This document shows, one piece after another, positions 25,793 to 34,363 of a stretch of 63,727 bases of DNA. How positions within the stretch are numbered: position 1 is the first letter of the stretch; every line of letters starts with the position of its first letter. Position numbers and translations under genes: made by a program. The notes below the pieces were generated by a model. That model was not told the origin of the DNA. It did not search any database and was given only the letters and a program-made list of their open reading frames with translations. Location of the stretch: positions 1-63,727 of the forward strand of contig DATBAV010000015.1 of NCBI GenBank assembly GCA_036271315.1. The letters are read 5' to 3'. The stretch comes from VRUE01 sp036271315 (lineage in GTDB: Bacteria; Actinomycetota; Thermoleophilia; Solirubrobacterales; 70-9).

Positions 25793-26386
25793 TTGGACGA
25801 ATCCGCCGTGCAAAACGCTCCGCCTCCCACTCGTTTCCTTACTGTGACCACAGTGAGCGAACACAGACAGCCCCTCGTCGGCTTCCGCTCAACCCCTCCT
25901 GCCGAGCTGGAGCACGATGCCGCGGCCGACGCCGGCACCACCGACAAGCGACGGGTGTTCCGCCTGCCTTTGCTTCGCGGTCGTTCCACGACGGGCGCCG
26001 CCTCCCGCGACGAGCGCGTCGAGCTGAAGGAGCGCGAAAAGGAGCTGAAGTCGGTCGAGGCGGCCAAGGAGGCCTTCTTCGAGACACCGGCGGGACGAGC
26101 CCGCCTCGCCTACAAGCGTGGGCATCGCCTCTTTCAGTACGAACTCGAGATCAATGAGCTCAGCCCGACGCTCGTTCCCGGCCCCGCCGGCGCGCCGGCT
26201 CGGCTGACCACCGATCCGGTCGACATCCTCAACGCGGTGACGGTCGAGGGCTGGAAGCTCGTCACCGGCAAGTTCATCCACTCCGAGCTGCGCAACGGCG
26301 TTGTCGGCTGTTACCTCTTCAAGCGCTCGCAGAAACGGCGCTTGGCGATGAACAACCCCTGGCAGGCCCCCAGCACCACCGACTGA
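25793..26386 (+). CDS. Conserved hypothetical protein with C-terminal DUF4177-like module
   Basis: The 197-aa frame starts at TTG. GTG codons at 25844 and 25853 are equally plausible because the first 20 residues are not conserved-looking and no clear Shine-Dalgarno is seen. Residues 75-95 are a charged coiled coil (ERVELKEREKELKSVEAAKEA). The C-terminal half reads FFETPAGRARLAYKRGHRLF, then DILNAVTVEGWKLVTG and GVVGCYLFKR. This is an actinobacterial module with an aromatic, membrane-proximal feel, often fused to other domains and of unknown function. It is convergent with zwf, 17 bp away. Confidence 0.65.
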   Translation: MDESAVQNAPPPTRFLTVTTVSEHRQPLVGFRSTPPAELEHDAAADAGTTDKRRVFRLPLLRGRSTTGAASRDERVELKEREKELKSVEAAKEAFFETPAGRARLAYKRGHRLFQYELEINELSPTLVPGPAGAPARLTTDPVDILNAVTVEGWKLVTGKFIHSELRNGVVGCYLFKRSQKRRLAMNNPWQAPSTTD

Positions 26387-26403
26387 GCACGGCTCGTCCC
26401 GGC

Positions 26404-27867
26404 TCAGGGATGGTCGCTGGGGACATGCCAGCGGTGCGGGGCAAGCAGGGCATCGGTTGCCTCCGGCCCCCATGAGCCCGGCTCGTAGATCTCGACCGGG
26501 GGCGGTTCCCGCACCACAGGATCGGCCACTTCCCAGAGGCGCTCGATCGCCGCGGAGGTGGTGAAGAGGGTCCGGTCGCCGACCATGACGTCGTAAATCA
26601 GCCGCTCGTAGGCGTCGAGCGCCCGCTCGGGACCGCCGAAGCTGTCGGCGTAGCTGAAGCGCATGTGGGCCTGGCCGAGCTGCATCTTCGGCCCCGGCAC
26701 CTTGGCCAGGAAGGAGGCCGAGATCGAGCCCGGATCGCCGAGCTCGAAGCTGAGGTGGTCGTGGCCGTAGGACTCGGCGACCTGCGTGCAATCGATCAGG
26801 AACATTCGCCGCGGCGGCTCCGAGAAGGCGACGGTGAGCAGGTGGTGGGTGTCGGCGAGCCGCTTGCCCGAGCGCAGGAAGAAGGGAACCCCCTCCCATC
26901 GCCAGTTGTCGACGTAGGCGCGCAGGGCGACGAAGGTCTCGGTGTCGGAGTCGGCGGCCACGCCCTCCTCTTCGCGGTACCCCGCGTACTGGCCGCGAAC
27001 GACGTCGCCGGGCTCCAGCTCCTTCATCGCTTCGAAGACCTTCTCGCGCTCCGTCATCAGCGACTTCGCATTGAGCGAGACCGGTGGCTCCATCGCGACG
27101 AAGCTGAGCACCTGGAAGAGGTGGGTGACGATCATGTCGCGGAACGCTCCGGTTTCCTCGTAGAAGCCGCCGCGCATCTCGATCGAGAGCGTCTCCGGCA
27201 CGTCGATCTGGATGTGGTCGATGTGGTTGCGGTTCCAGACCGGCTCGAACATGCCGTTGGCAAAGCGCAGGGCCAGCAGGTTCTGCACCGCCTCGCGGCC
27301 GATGTAGTGGTCGATCCGGAAGACCTGCTCCTCCTTGAAGACGGAGTGGACGAGCGCGTCGAGCTCCCGCGCCGAGGTGAGGTCGCGGCCGAAGGGCTTC
27401 TCCATGATCACCCGCGCCCCCTCCCCCAACCCGGCCCGGCCCAGGTCCTCGATCACCCCCGCCGCGGCGGCCGGCGGCAAGGCCAGGTAGTGCAGCAGTT
27501 GCGCATCGCGAAGCTCGTCGCGGGCGCTCGCGATCGCGTCTCCCAGCAACTCGAAGCCATCGCCGGTGGAGACGAACCCGAGCGAGCCGGCGAAGCGGTT
27601 CCACGACTCGCCCTCCACCGGCCGGCGCCCCGAGCCGCAGACCGCCTCGCGGGCGAGCTCGACGAACTCCTCCTCGGGGAGATCGCTGCGCGCGGCACCG
27701 ATCAGGGCAAACCGCTCCGGCATCAGGCCGGCCTCGAAGAGGTGGAAGATCCCCGGCAGCAACTTGCGGCGAGCGAGGTCGCCCGTCGCCCCGAAGAGCA
27801 CGATCACCTGGTCGTCGGGAACGGGCGACGAGGGCGTCGTCGGGGCCTCCAGCGTTTCGACTGCCAT
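26404..27867 (-). CDS. zwf: Glucose-6-phosphate 1-dehydrogenase
   Basis: This 487-aa enzyme oxidises glucose-6-phosphate to 6-phosphogluconolactone in the oxidative pentose phosphate pathway. The nucleotide-binding motif is LFGATGDLARRKLLPG near residue 28. The catalytic signature is RIDHYIGREAVQNLLALRF, and the MEKPFGRDL motif supplies substrate contacts. No tal/gnd/opcA partners are adjacent, so here it stands alone. Confidence 0.96.
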   Translation of the reverse strand: MAVETLEAPTTPSSPVPDDQVIVLFGATGDLARRKLLPGIFHLFEAGLMPERFALIGAARSDLPEEEFVELAREAVCGSGRRPVEGESWNRFAGSLGFVSTGDGFELLGDAIASARDELRDAQLLHYLALPPAAAAGVIEDLGRAGLGEGARVIMEKPFGRDLTSARELDALVHSVFKEEQVFRIDHYIGREAVQNLLALRFANGMFEPVWNRNHIDHIQIDVPETLSIEMRGGFYEETGAFRDMIVTHLFQVLSFVAMEPPVSLNAKSLMTEREKVFEAMKELEPGDVVRGQYAGYREEEGVAADSDTETFVALRAYVDNWRWEGVPFFLRSGKRLADTHHLLTVAFSEPPRRMFLIDCTQVAESYGHDHLSFELGDPGSISASFLAKVPGPKMQLGQAHMRFSYADSFGGPERALDAYERLIYDVMVGDRTLFTTSAAIERLWEVADPVVREPPPVEIYEPGSWGPEATDALLAPHRWHVPSDHP

Positions 27868-27911
27868 CGCTTCAGCCTTGCAGAACCGGCCCGCCTACTC
27901 GGCGCCGCGAC

Positions 27912-28910
27912 TCAGAAGCCGGTGGTGAGCGCCGCTTCGAACGCCTCGCCGGTCAGCGATAGGCGCGGGGCGCCGGGGAACGAGACCGAGAGCGAGCCGG
28001 TCCAGGCGGTCGTTCCGTCGCTCGCCGCTCGGTAGATACCTTTGCCATGGAACGGCTCCGGGGGCGTGATCGTGGCCCCGGTCAGGGCTTCGTTGTAGGC
28101 AAAAGTCTTTTTCGAGGGGGCGGTGACCAGGGCGAAGCGCATCCTCGCCATCGAGCCCAGGCTTTCTTCGTTGACGGCGGCGAAGAGCGTCGTCTTACCG
28201 ATCCGGAACGTGATCAGCTCGAGCGAGGAGACCGCGTGGCGCCACGTTGCCGCGAGAAAGGTCGGGGTGAAGCTCGGCTGCCCGCGCACCGGCCGTGCTC
28301 GCGAGCTCGAGAACGCGTGCGGCGGCCGCGAGCTGCAGTCAAGGTGCAGGGGGCTGCGGACCCTCCCCTTCGCCCGGTGCGATCGCACCGCGACATAGCC
28401 CTCCTCACCGCTGAAGCGAACACCGCCGACGAAGACGCCGAGTTGACTGGTGAAGCGATCGGCGCCCCGGCAGCCTCGGCGCTGAGCAGATTCCACCACC
28501 CGCCCCGTGGGCCGGAAGCGGACGTCTACCTTGCCGAACTTCCCGAACGAGGCAACGACCCGGTGCTCGGTGACCGTCCCGCGCGCCACGTAGGCGGTCA
28601 CCGACTGCTTGGAGCCGAGCAGCTGTTCCAGCAGATCTTCCTTGCCGTGAGCCAAGGGGCGACTGACCTCGACGGCAACGATGTCCCCCTCGCCCACCAC
28701 GCTGACCGTGTAGCCGTGCTGGGCTTCAAGGTCGAAGCGGGATTCGAATCCGTGACGGGGCGGCGGCATGTGCAGCTTGGCGCGCAGCGCCGCTCGAAAC
28801 TGAGGCGGTGCCGCCGCCGGAAAGTCGAGTACGCCAGCGGTCGCGAGCGAGGGCAGGACGCAGAGGCCGAGAGCCAAGAGCACGGTGACCGTGAGCAGGC
28901 GGCGCATCAC
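27912..28910 (-). CDS. Secreted protein of unknown function, coupled to a trypsin-like protease
   Basis: The protein has 332 aa. Residues 1-25 are a signal peptide (LLTVTVLLALGLCVLPSLATA). The mature part is beta-rich with two cysteines (CRGADRF and LDCSSRP), suggesting one disulfide. No known domain is recognised. The GTGATG at its start overlaps the TGA of the upstream protease gene, so it is translationally coupled to it. It may be a substrate, inhibitor or partner of that protease, by position only. Confidence 0.75.
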   Translation of the reverse strand: MMRRLLTVTVLLALGLCVLPSLATAGVLDFPAAAPPQFRAALRAKLHMPPPRHGFESRFDLEAQHGYTVSVVGEGDIVAVEVSRPLAHGKEDLLEQLLGSKQSVTAYVARGTVTEHRVVASFGKFGKVDVRFRPTGRVVESAQRRGCRGADRFTSQLGVFVGGVRFSGEEGYVAVRSHRAKGRVRSPLHLDCSSRPPHAFSSSRARPVRGQPSFTPTFLAATWRHAVSSLELITFRIGKTTLFAAVNEESLGSMARMRFALVTAPSKKTFAYNEALTGATITPPEPFHGKGIYRAASDGTTAWTGSLSVSFPGAPRLSLTGEAFEAALTTGF

Positions 28911-29854
28911 TTCACCCCCGCGGCGCGGTGGAAGAGGAGAGCGACTTCCTTGCCGAAGTAGGCGCCGAAGTCGGTGTCGGGGTCATCCCCGTAGCCATAG
29001 TTGGTGACGCTGTTGAGGGTTTTGGTGCCGGCGATCGTCCAACCCCCGCCCGAGGCGCCGCCGGTGACGTCGCAGTCGACCGCGAGGTTCAGCGGCCCGG
29101 GGCTGAGGAACGAACTGGCGTCGTGGCCGAGAAAAGGCGTCTGCGTGCAGACCTGTTGCGTTTCGCCGTCAAACGGTTCTTCCACCGGGTAGCCGTGGAC
29201 GTCGAAGACCTGTCTGGCTTTGAGGCCGAAGGCGATCCCGGTCCCGCCCACCGCTTTGGCGAGGAGCTGGCCACGCTGGTTGCGGCCGACCACCGCGGCG
29301 CCGACATCGAAGTTCTCGCTGCCGGTGGTGCGCCACTGGCGGGTCGTGTCAATCCACTTGGCAGGAAAGACGCCGAACGGACGCTGGCCGTAGCGGTAGC
29401 CGGGCACGAAGACCCAGCGAAAGTCCATCCAGTGCCCGTGCGGGCCGCCCGTGTTGACGCAGTGCCCCGCTGTGAAGACGACGCTGTAGTTGGGGGCGTT
29501 GACCGACGTCCCCGAGCAGCGCCCCAGCCCGAAGGGCGTCTCGATGAAGATCGCGCCGTTGACGCGGGTGTCGTCAAGGGTGGGGTCCGGCACGGTTTCG
29601 AAGGCCGAGCTGGCGCTGGCCGACTCGCTGAGCGCAACCTGCCCGGAGCCCGGCAAGCGCAGGTCGAGCGGCTTGGCCGCTTTCATCCGGGCCGGGGTCC
29701 AGAAGCCAATGGCTTCCTGCGCCTGCCCGCTGGGCGTGGTCAGGGCACTCGCCAGCGACGGCCACGCGAGCAACGCCAGTGCGACCATCGCGGCAGCGAG
29801 CAACGGCGCCGATCGCGAGGCCGTAGGGCGCGCCTCCCCGCCACGAAAATCCAT
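28907..29854 (-). CDS. Secreted trypsin-like serine protease
   Basis: The protein has 315 aa from the ATG at 29854. A signal peptide covers residues 15-38 (LLAAAMVALALLAWPSLASA). The catalytic triad is visible: His in FTAGHC, Asp in NFDVGAAVV, and Ser in GASGGGW. The pattern is that of S1-family proteases of the glutamyl-endopeptidase/V8-like type. An upstream in-frame start at 29878 would overlap the TetR gene's end and is not preferred. It lies 10 bp after the TetR gene and is coupled to the next secreted protein. Confidence 0.88.
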   Translation of the reverse strand: MDFRGGEARPTASRSAPLLAAAMVALALLAWPSLASALTTPSGQAQEAIGFWTPARMKAAKPLDLRLPGSGQVALSESASASSAFETVPDPTLDDTRVNGAIFIETPFGLGRCSGTSVNAPNYSVVFTAGHCVNTGGPHGHWMDFRWVFVPGYRYGQRPFGVFPAKWIDTTRQWRTTGSENFDVGAAVVGRNQRGQLLAKAVGGTGIAFGLKARQVFDVHGYPVEEPFDGETQQVCTQTPFLGHDASSFLSPGPLNLAVDCDVTGGASGGGWTIAGTKTLNSVTNYGYGDDPDTDFGAYFGKEVALLFHRAAGVK

Positions 29855-29864
29855 TGCGAACAGC

Positions 29865-30590
29865 TTACTTGTGAACAATCATGCCTTCTATGCCGTCGAG
29901 CACTCGTTCGAGGCCGCGCTCGAAGCGCCCCTCGCTGAAGATCAGCTCGGCGACCCGGTCGATGCCCCCAGCGGCATCGCCGCCGAGGAACCCACTGATC
30001 AGCGGGTAGTCGCCGCTGTCCAGTTCGCGCTGAAGGAACTCGACCACCTGTGGCGGCCAGCCACGGCGATGCTCGTCGAGCTCCTGGGCCTCGCGCAGGG
30101 CGAAGCCAAAGACGTAGTCGTCGATCAGCCCGATCAGCTCGAACTTCTCGGTGTCCGACAGCGGCGCCGCGGCCAACGCCTGCAGGGATTGCTCGAAGTG
30201 GCGGATCCCGTTGGGGCCGGGACGGCCGTCGCCGAGTCGGTCGAGCGACCAGCGGTGATGCTTGAAGGCGTCCCGCGTTCGCGTCGCGATCTGCCCAAGC
30301 GCCTCGCGCCACTCCCCGCTCAGCTCCTGCGCGGGGACGAGGACCTCGCCCATCACCTCGTCGAACATCAGGGTGATCAGCTCGTCCTTGTTGCGCACGT
30401 AGTAGTAGAGGGTCATCGTGCCCGCTCCGAGCCGCTGGGCGACGCGCCGCATCGAGACCGCGTCGAATCCCTCCGCGTCGGCGATCGCCAGCGCCGCCGC
30501 GACGATCTCGGCCCTCGTGTGCGAGGGGCTCCTCGCGCCGGGCTCCTCCCGAAGCCAGATCATCGAGGGCTCTTGAACGTCTGAAGCCAT
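29865..30590 (-). CDS. TetR-family transcriptional repressor
   Basis: The 241-aa protein from the ATG at 30590 has an N-terminal helix-turn-helix (SMRRVAQRLGAGTMTLYYYVRNKDELI) and a C-terminal ligand-binding domain of the tetracycline-repressor type. It is divergent from an ABC exporter, and the intervening 61 bp is packed with a palindromic, repeated operator. Upstream in-frame ATGs at 30599 and 30623 fall inside the operator, so 30590 is preferred. It is expected to repress itself and the exporter until a drug-like ligand binds. Confidence 0.9.
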   Translation of the reverse strand: MASDVQEPSMIWLREEPGARSPSHTRAEIVAAALAIADAEGFDAVSMRRVAQRLGAGTMTLYYYVRNKDELITLMFDEVMGEVLVPAQELSGEWREALGQIATRTRDAFKHHRWSLDRLGDGRPGPNGIRHFEQSLQALAAAPLSDTEKFELIGLIDDYVFGFALREAQELDEHRRGWPPQVVEFLQRELDSGDYPLISGFLGGDAAGGIDRVAELIFSEGRFERGLERVLDGIEGMIVHK

Positions 30591-30653
30591 TTCGTACATC
30601 GTACTGCTAGTCTGCACGTACACCGTACTAATGCAACGTACGAGGTACGAAAT
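30589..30653. promoter_or_regulatory. Operator array between TetR gene and ABC exporter
   Basis: ATTTCGTACATCGTAC (30589-30604) and its inverse GTACGAGGTACGAAAT (30638-30653) match at 15 of 16 positions, and both include the start ATGs of the flanking genes. Three direct boxes of form CGTACnnSGTAC occur at 30593, 30617 and 30637. This would let a TetR-type repressor cover both start regions at once. Confidence 0.8.
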
Positions 30654-31620
30654 GCACGCAGATTTTCATCCAATCGCAATTTCCACCGAGGGACTCGGCA
30701 AGAAGTACGGCGAGCAATGGGCGCTTCGCAACTTCGACCTCGAGGTCCCCGCCGGCTCGGTCCTGGGGCTGCTCGGCCACAACGGAGCCGGCAAGACGAC
30801 GGCCATCCGGATCCTCACCACCCTAGCCCGGCCGAGCGCGGGCCGCGCCTCGGTCGCTGGCTTCGACGTGGTCGCCGACCCCGCCGCGGTGCGCGAGCGC
30901 ATCGGCCTCACCAGCCAGACCGCCACCGTCGACGGCCTGATGAGCGCCCACGCCAACATCGTGATGATCGGCCGGCTCTACCACCTGCCGAAGGCGATCG
31001 CCAGGCGGCGAGCGGACGAGCTGCTCGAGCGACTGCGCCTCACCGAGGCCGGCGACCGCCTCGTCCGCGACTTCTCCGGCGGCATGCGCCGACGGCTCGA
31101 CCTCGCCGCCAGCCTGGTCGCGGCTCCACCCGTCCTCTTCCTCGACGAGCCGACCACCGGCCTCGACCCCGAGAGCCGCAACGAGCTCTGGTCCCTGTTG
31201 CGGGAGCTGGTCGACGAGGGCACCACCCTGCTGCTCACCACCCAGTACCTGGAGGAGGCCGACCGCCTCGCCGAGCGGATCGTCCTGCTCGACCACGGCC
31301 ACATCGCCGCGACGGGTGCACCGGCCGAGCTGAAGGCCCGCCACGGCGGCGAGCGGATCGCGGTTGCGGTCCCGGTTGCCGAGCAGCTGCCGCTGGCTGC
31401 GGCGGCGCTGGAGCGGGTCGCCGCGGGCAGCGCCGAGATCGACGGCGAGGGCTCGGTGGTGAGCGCGCCGGCGAACGAGTCGACCCGCCTGATCGAGGTC
31501 GTCCGGGCCCTCGACGAGGCGGGCGTCGACGCCACCGACGTCCACCGTCGCGAGGCCACCCTGGACGACGTCTTCCTCTCCTTGACCCGGCCCAACGAGC
31601 GCGAGGAGGCCCGCGCATGA
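30652..31620 (+). CDS. ABC-2 exporter ATP-binding protein (DrrA-like)
   Basis: The 322-aa ATPase has Walker A GHNGAGKTTAIRIL, signature motif DFSGGMRRRLDLAASLV and Walker B LFLDEPTTGLDPESR, followed by the H-loop TTQYLEEADRLAE. The C-terminal extension (HRREATLDDVFLSLT) is characteristic of daunorubicin-type (DrrA) subunits. The ATG at 30652 is preferred because GAGG lies 7 bp upstream and the earlier ATG at 30631 is inside the operator. It overlaps the permease by 4 bp and is probably controlled by the divergent TetR. Confidence 0.93.
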   Translation: MHADFHPIAISTEGLGKKYGEQWALRNFDLEVPAGSVLGLLGHNGAGKTTAIRILTTLARPSAGRASVAGFDVVADPAAVRERIGLTSQTATVDGLMSAHANIVMIGRLYHLPKAIARRRADELLERLRLTEAGDRLVRDFSGGMRRRLDLAASLVAAPPVLFLDEPTTGLDPESRNELWSLLRELVDEGTTLLLTTQYLEEADRLAERIVLLDHGHIAATGAPAELKARHGGERIAVAVPVAEQLPLAAAALERVAAGSAEIDGEGSVVSAPANESTRLIEVVRALDEAGVDATDVHRREATLDDVFLSLTRPNEREEARA

Positions 31621-32459
31621 CTTCGACCGCCGCTTCGCCAACGACCTCTCCGGGAGCCGGCCGCCTGCGCTGGCTGCTCGCCGACTCGCTGACGCTGACG
31701 GGCCGCAACCTGGCCCACGTGCGCCAGGTGCCGGAGAAGCTGATCGACGTCACCCTGCAGCCGCTGATGTTCGTGCTGCTCTTCGCCTTCGTCTTCGGCG
31801 GCGTGATCGAAGTCCCCGGCGGCGGCGATTACCACGAATACCTGATCGGCGGGATCCTCGTGCAGACATTGGCCTTCGGCATGATGGGTCCCGGGGTATC
31901 GATGGCGACCGACCTCGGCGAGGGCATCCTCGACCGCTTCCGCTCGCTGCCGATGACGCGCCCCGCCTTCCTGCTCGGACACCTGACGGCCGAGTTCATG
32001 GCCTCGATCCTGGCGGTCGCGATCATGGTCGTCAGCGGCTTCGTCGTCGGCTGGCGGATTCACAGCGATCCGGCCGAAGCGCTCGGCGGGTTCGCCCTGA
32101 TCGCCCTGCTCTCGATCACGATGCTATGGCTGGGAACGCTGATCGGCGTGATCGCGCGCACCCCTGACGTCGTCCAGGGCATCGCCTTCCTCGTCATCTT
32201 CCCGCTCACCTTCGTCGCTTCGACCTTCGTTCCGGTCGCCGGCCTGCCCGCCGGGCTGCGCGGATTTGCCGAATTCAACCCGGTCAGCAGCTGGGCGGCC
32301 GCCGTGCGAACGCTCTTCGGCAACCCGACCGCAACCCCGTCAGACGCGAGCTGGCCGTTGCAACATCCGGTCCTGGCCTCCGTGCTCTGGTGCGCCGCGA
32401 TTCTGGCGGTGGTAGTGCCACTCACCCTGAGGGCATACCGTCGCCGCACCAGCGGCTAG
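31617..32459 (+). CDS. ABC-2 exporter permease (DrrB-like)
   Basis: The 280-aa protein has six predicted helices (LMFVLLFAFVFGGVIEVPGG, ILAVAIMVVSGFVVGW, LIALLSITMLWLGTLIGVI and so on). It has the ABC-2 family motif in DRFRSLPMTRPAFLLGH, where the coupling helix contacts the ATPase. The ATGA overlap with the ATPase gene shows co-translation. Drug or lipid export is the likely role; the substrate is unknown. It converges on tRNA-Cys, 15 bp away. Confidence 0.92.
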   Translation: MTSTAASPTTSPGAGRLRWLLADSLTLTGRNLAHVRQVPEKLIDVTLQPLMFVLLFAFVFGGVIEVPGGGDYHEYLIGGILVQTLAFGMMGPGVSMATDLGEGILDRFRSLPMTRPAFLLGHLTAEFMASILAVAIMVVSGFVVGWRIHSDPAEALGGFALIALLSITMLWLGTLIGVIARTPDVVQGIAFLVIFPLTFVASTFVPVAGLPAGLRGFAEFNPVSSWAAAVRTLFGNPTATPSDASWPLQHPVLASVLWCAAILAVVVPLTLRAYRRRTSG

Positions 32460-32474
32460 GAGGTCTCCTACTAG

Positions 32475-32545
32475 AGGCGCCCACCGGAATCGAACCGGTG
32501 TAAACGGCTTTGCAGGCCGCTGCGTAACCACTCCGCCAGGGCGCC
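32475..32545 (-). tRNA. tRNA-Cys (anticodon GCA)
   Basis: The 71-nt cloverleaf has acceptor stem GGCGCCC/GGGCGCC, anticodon arm GCGGC-CTGCAAA-GCCGT giving GCA, T arm ACCGG-TTCGATT-CCGGT and discriminator T (U), as expected for tRNA-Cys. CCA is not encoded. Confidence 0.95.
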
Positions 32546-32602
32546 GAAGCGGATGAAGGGTAGCGGCGTTGCGGTCGGGGCAGGCGCCGGTACCCCTACT
32601 TA

Positions 32603-33349
32603 CTAGGCGGCGCGCTGCTCGGGGCCCGGATCGTCGTCGATGTCGAGGATCAGGTTGTCATCGGCACTGCGACGGACGCGGAACTCGAGCGGCGAGCGCT
32701 CCTCGAGCTCGCGCAGGAGCTCGACCGGTTCGTTGAGACGCATCGAGAGGGTCGCGCGACCCTCGGAGAAGCGCTCGACCGAGATATCGGAGGTGGCGTC
32801 GATCTGGCCGGCGGCGTCCTCGAAGCCGACCAGCTGCGAGAAGTCGTCCAAGGGGCCGATCTCGACTTTGACCAGGCCTTCGAAGAGGTTTTTGGCGGCC
32901 TGCTCGATCGGGCCGGGCTCGCTGGCGACTGGCGATGCGCTCGCCCCCGCCTCGGCCTCGTTCAACTCCTGGGCGCGGCGACCGACCTCGACCGCCTCGC
33001 GCAGTGCCTTCATCCGGATCCGAGTCGCCTGGCCGCGGGCCTGCGACTGGATCTCCCCCAGCTTCGAGGAAACGGTCTCCAGCGAGGCGATGCTGCGGTC
33101 GTGGCGTTCGTTGGCCTCGATCAGGCGCTCGTGCAGGCCACGGATCTCGCGCTCACGCTCGATCACCATCGCCGAGAGCGCGGCGAGCTCCTGCTCGGCA
33201 CCGGCAGCGACGTCGGCTGCCTCGCGCCAGCGTTTGAGCGCCTCCTCGGCGTCGCGCTCCAGTGCCCAGTTACGGGCGTCACGCGCGGCGATCGCCGCCT
33301 CCACGTCGGAGGGGCGGTAGCCGAAGAGCGCCCGCTTGAAGCTACCCAT
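32603..33349 (-). CDS. DivIVA-domain-like coiled-coil protein
   Basis: The 248-aa protein starts MGSFKRALFGYRPSDVEAAI, close to the membrane-binding N-terminal motif of DivIVA/Wag31 (FRxxxxGYxxxEVD). A long coiled coil of about 100 residues follows (ERDAEEALKRWREAADVAAG onward). The C-terminal part is an unrelated predicted alpha/beta domain (LFEGLVKVEIGPLDDFSQLV) with RATLSMRLNEPVELLRELEE, possibly a self-association module. The ATG at 33349 is chosen over an open upstream extension and overlaps the rsfS end by 8 bp. A role at the pole or septum is inferred from the N-terminus only. Confidence 0.75.
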   Translation of the reverse strand: MGSFKRALFGYRPSDVEAAIAARDARNWALERDAEEALKRWREAADVAAGAEQELAALSAMVIEREREIRGLHERLIEANERHDRSIASLETVSSKLGEIQSQARGQATRIRMKALREAVEVGRRAQELNEAEAGASASPVASEPGPIEQAAKNLFEGLVKVEIGPLDDFSQLVGFEDAAGQIDATSDISVERFSEGRATLSMRLNEPVELLRELEERSPLEFRVRRSADDNLILDIDDDPGPEQRAA

Positions 33350-33755
33350 GCGCGGCACCGTAGAGGTGCCCTCGGACGCCATCCTCCGGCGCCGGCAGCT
33401 CAAGCCGCGGTGCCTCGCGCCAGAGGTCCTCGAGCGCGTAGCGCTGCCGCTCCTCCTCGGTGAACACGTGCAGCACGCAGTCGAGGTAGTCGAGCACGAT
33501 CCAGCCGGCCGCCTCGGCCGCCTCAGAGCCGCTGGGCAGCAGCCCCTGCTCCTGCTTGAGGCGCAGCTTCACCTCGTCGGCGATCGCCCGCGCCTGGCGC
33601 TCGTTGCGCGCCGTGCAGATCGTCAGGAAGTCGGTGTAGGAGACGAGCTCGCGCATGTTGAGGATGACGATCTCGCTCGCCGCTTTCGAGTCGGCGATCT
33701 CGGCGGCGCGTCGCGCCAGCGCCTCGCTGCGTGCAACTTTGTCGCTATCACTCAT
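33342..33755 (-). CDS. rsfS: Ribosomal silencing factor RsfS
   Basis: This 137-aa protein binds uL14 on the 50S subunit and blocks subunit joining in slow growth. The conserved core is VILNMRELVSYTDFLTICTA, then NERQARAIADEV, and GWIVLDYLDCVLHVFTEEER. It overlaps nadD by 4 bp, the usual nadD-rsfS arrangement. Confidence 0.95.
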   Translation of the reverse strand: MSDSDKVARSEALARRAAEIADSKAASEIVILNMRELVSYTDFLTICTARNERQARAIADEVKLRLKQEQGLLPSGSEAAEAAGWIVLDYLDCVLHVFTEEERQRYALEDLWREAPRLELPAPEDGVRGHLYGAAHG

Positions 33756-34363
33756 CGGTAGATCCCCTTCTCTTCGATGAAGCGTGCCACCGACTCTGGC
33801 ACGAGGTAGCGCAGGGGGCGCTCTCGGGCAGCCCGCTCGCGAACGGCCGAAGATGAGACGCCGAACTGCGGCATCTCCAGCATCGTCGCCCGGCCGTCGG
33901 CACCGAGGCTGCGCAGCACGGCGGCGACATCGGCGTCGGAGATCCCGGCACGACGAGCGACGGCAAGGCGCGCCAACTCGGTTACTCGCTGCGGCTCGCG
34001 CCAGCTCTCCAGCCCCACCGCGGCATCGGCCCCCATCACGAAGACGAGCTCTCTATCGCCTCTGTCCTTTGCAAGCAGCTCCAAGGTCTCATATGTGTAG
34101 GACGGTCCCTCGCGCTCGACCTCCAGGGTCGAGACCGAGAAGCGCGAGTCGTCGGCCGCCGCCAGCCGGGTCATCGTCAGCCGCAGCTCGCGGCCGGGGT
34201 CATCGGCGATCCGCTTGTGCGGCGCGCTGCCGGTCGGCATCAGGATCACTTCCTCGAGGCCGAGCTGCCAGAGCGCCTCTTGGGCGAGCGCCAGGTGCCC
34301 CAGGTGCGGCGGGTTGAAGGCCGAGCCGAGGACGCCGATGCCGAGCGGCGCGGCGCTACTCAC
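33752..34363 (-). CDS. nadD: Nicotinate-nucleotide adenylyltransferase
   Basis: This 203-aa nucleotidyltransferase makes deamido-NAD from nicotinate mononucleotide and ATP. The adenylyl-transfer motif GSAFNPPHLGHLALAQEAL is at residues 13-31 (a GxFxPxHxGH variant), with the ISSTxVR-like C-terminal motif seen as GVSSSAVRERAA. It overlaps proA by 8 bp and rsfS by 4 bp. Confidence 0.95.
   Translation of the reverse strand: MSSAAPLGIGVLGSAFNPPHLGHLALAQEALWQLGLEEVILMPTGSAPHKRIADDPGRELRLTMTRLAAADDSRFSVSTLEVEREGPSYTYETLELLAKDRGDRELVFVMGADAAVGLESWREPQRVTELARLAVARRAGISDADVAAVLRSLGADGRATMLEMPQFGVSSSAVRERAARERPLRYLVPESVARFIEEKGIYR

Noticed and set aside
29866..29878. Upstream start for the trypsin-like protease
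   Set aside because: It would overlap the TetR gene's end and lengthen the region before the signal peptide by eight residues; the ATG at 29854 is the better choice.
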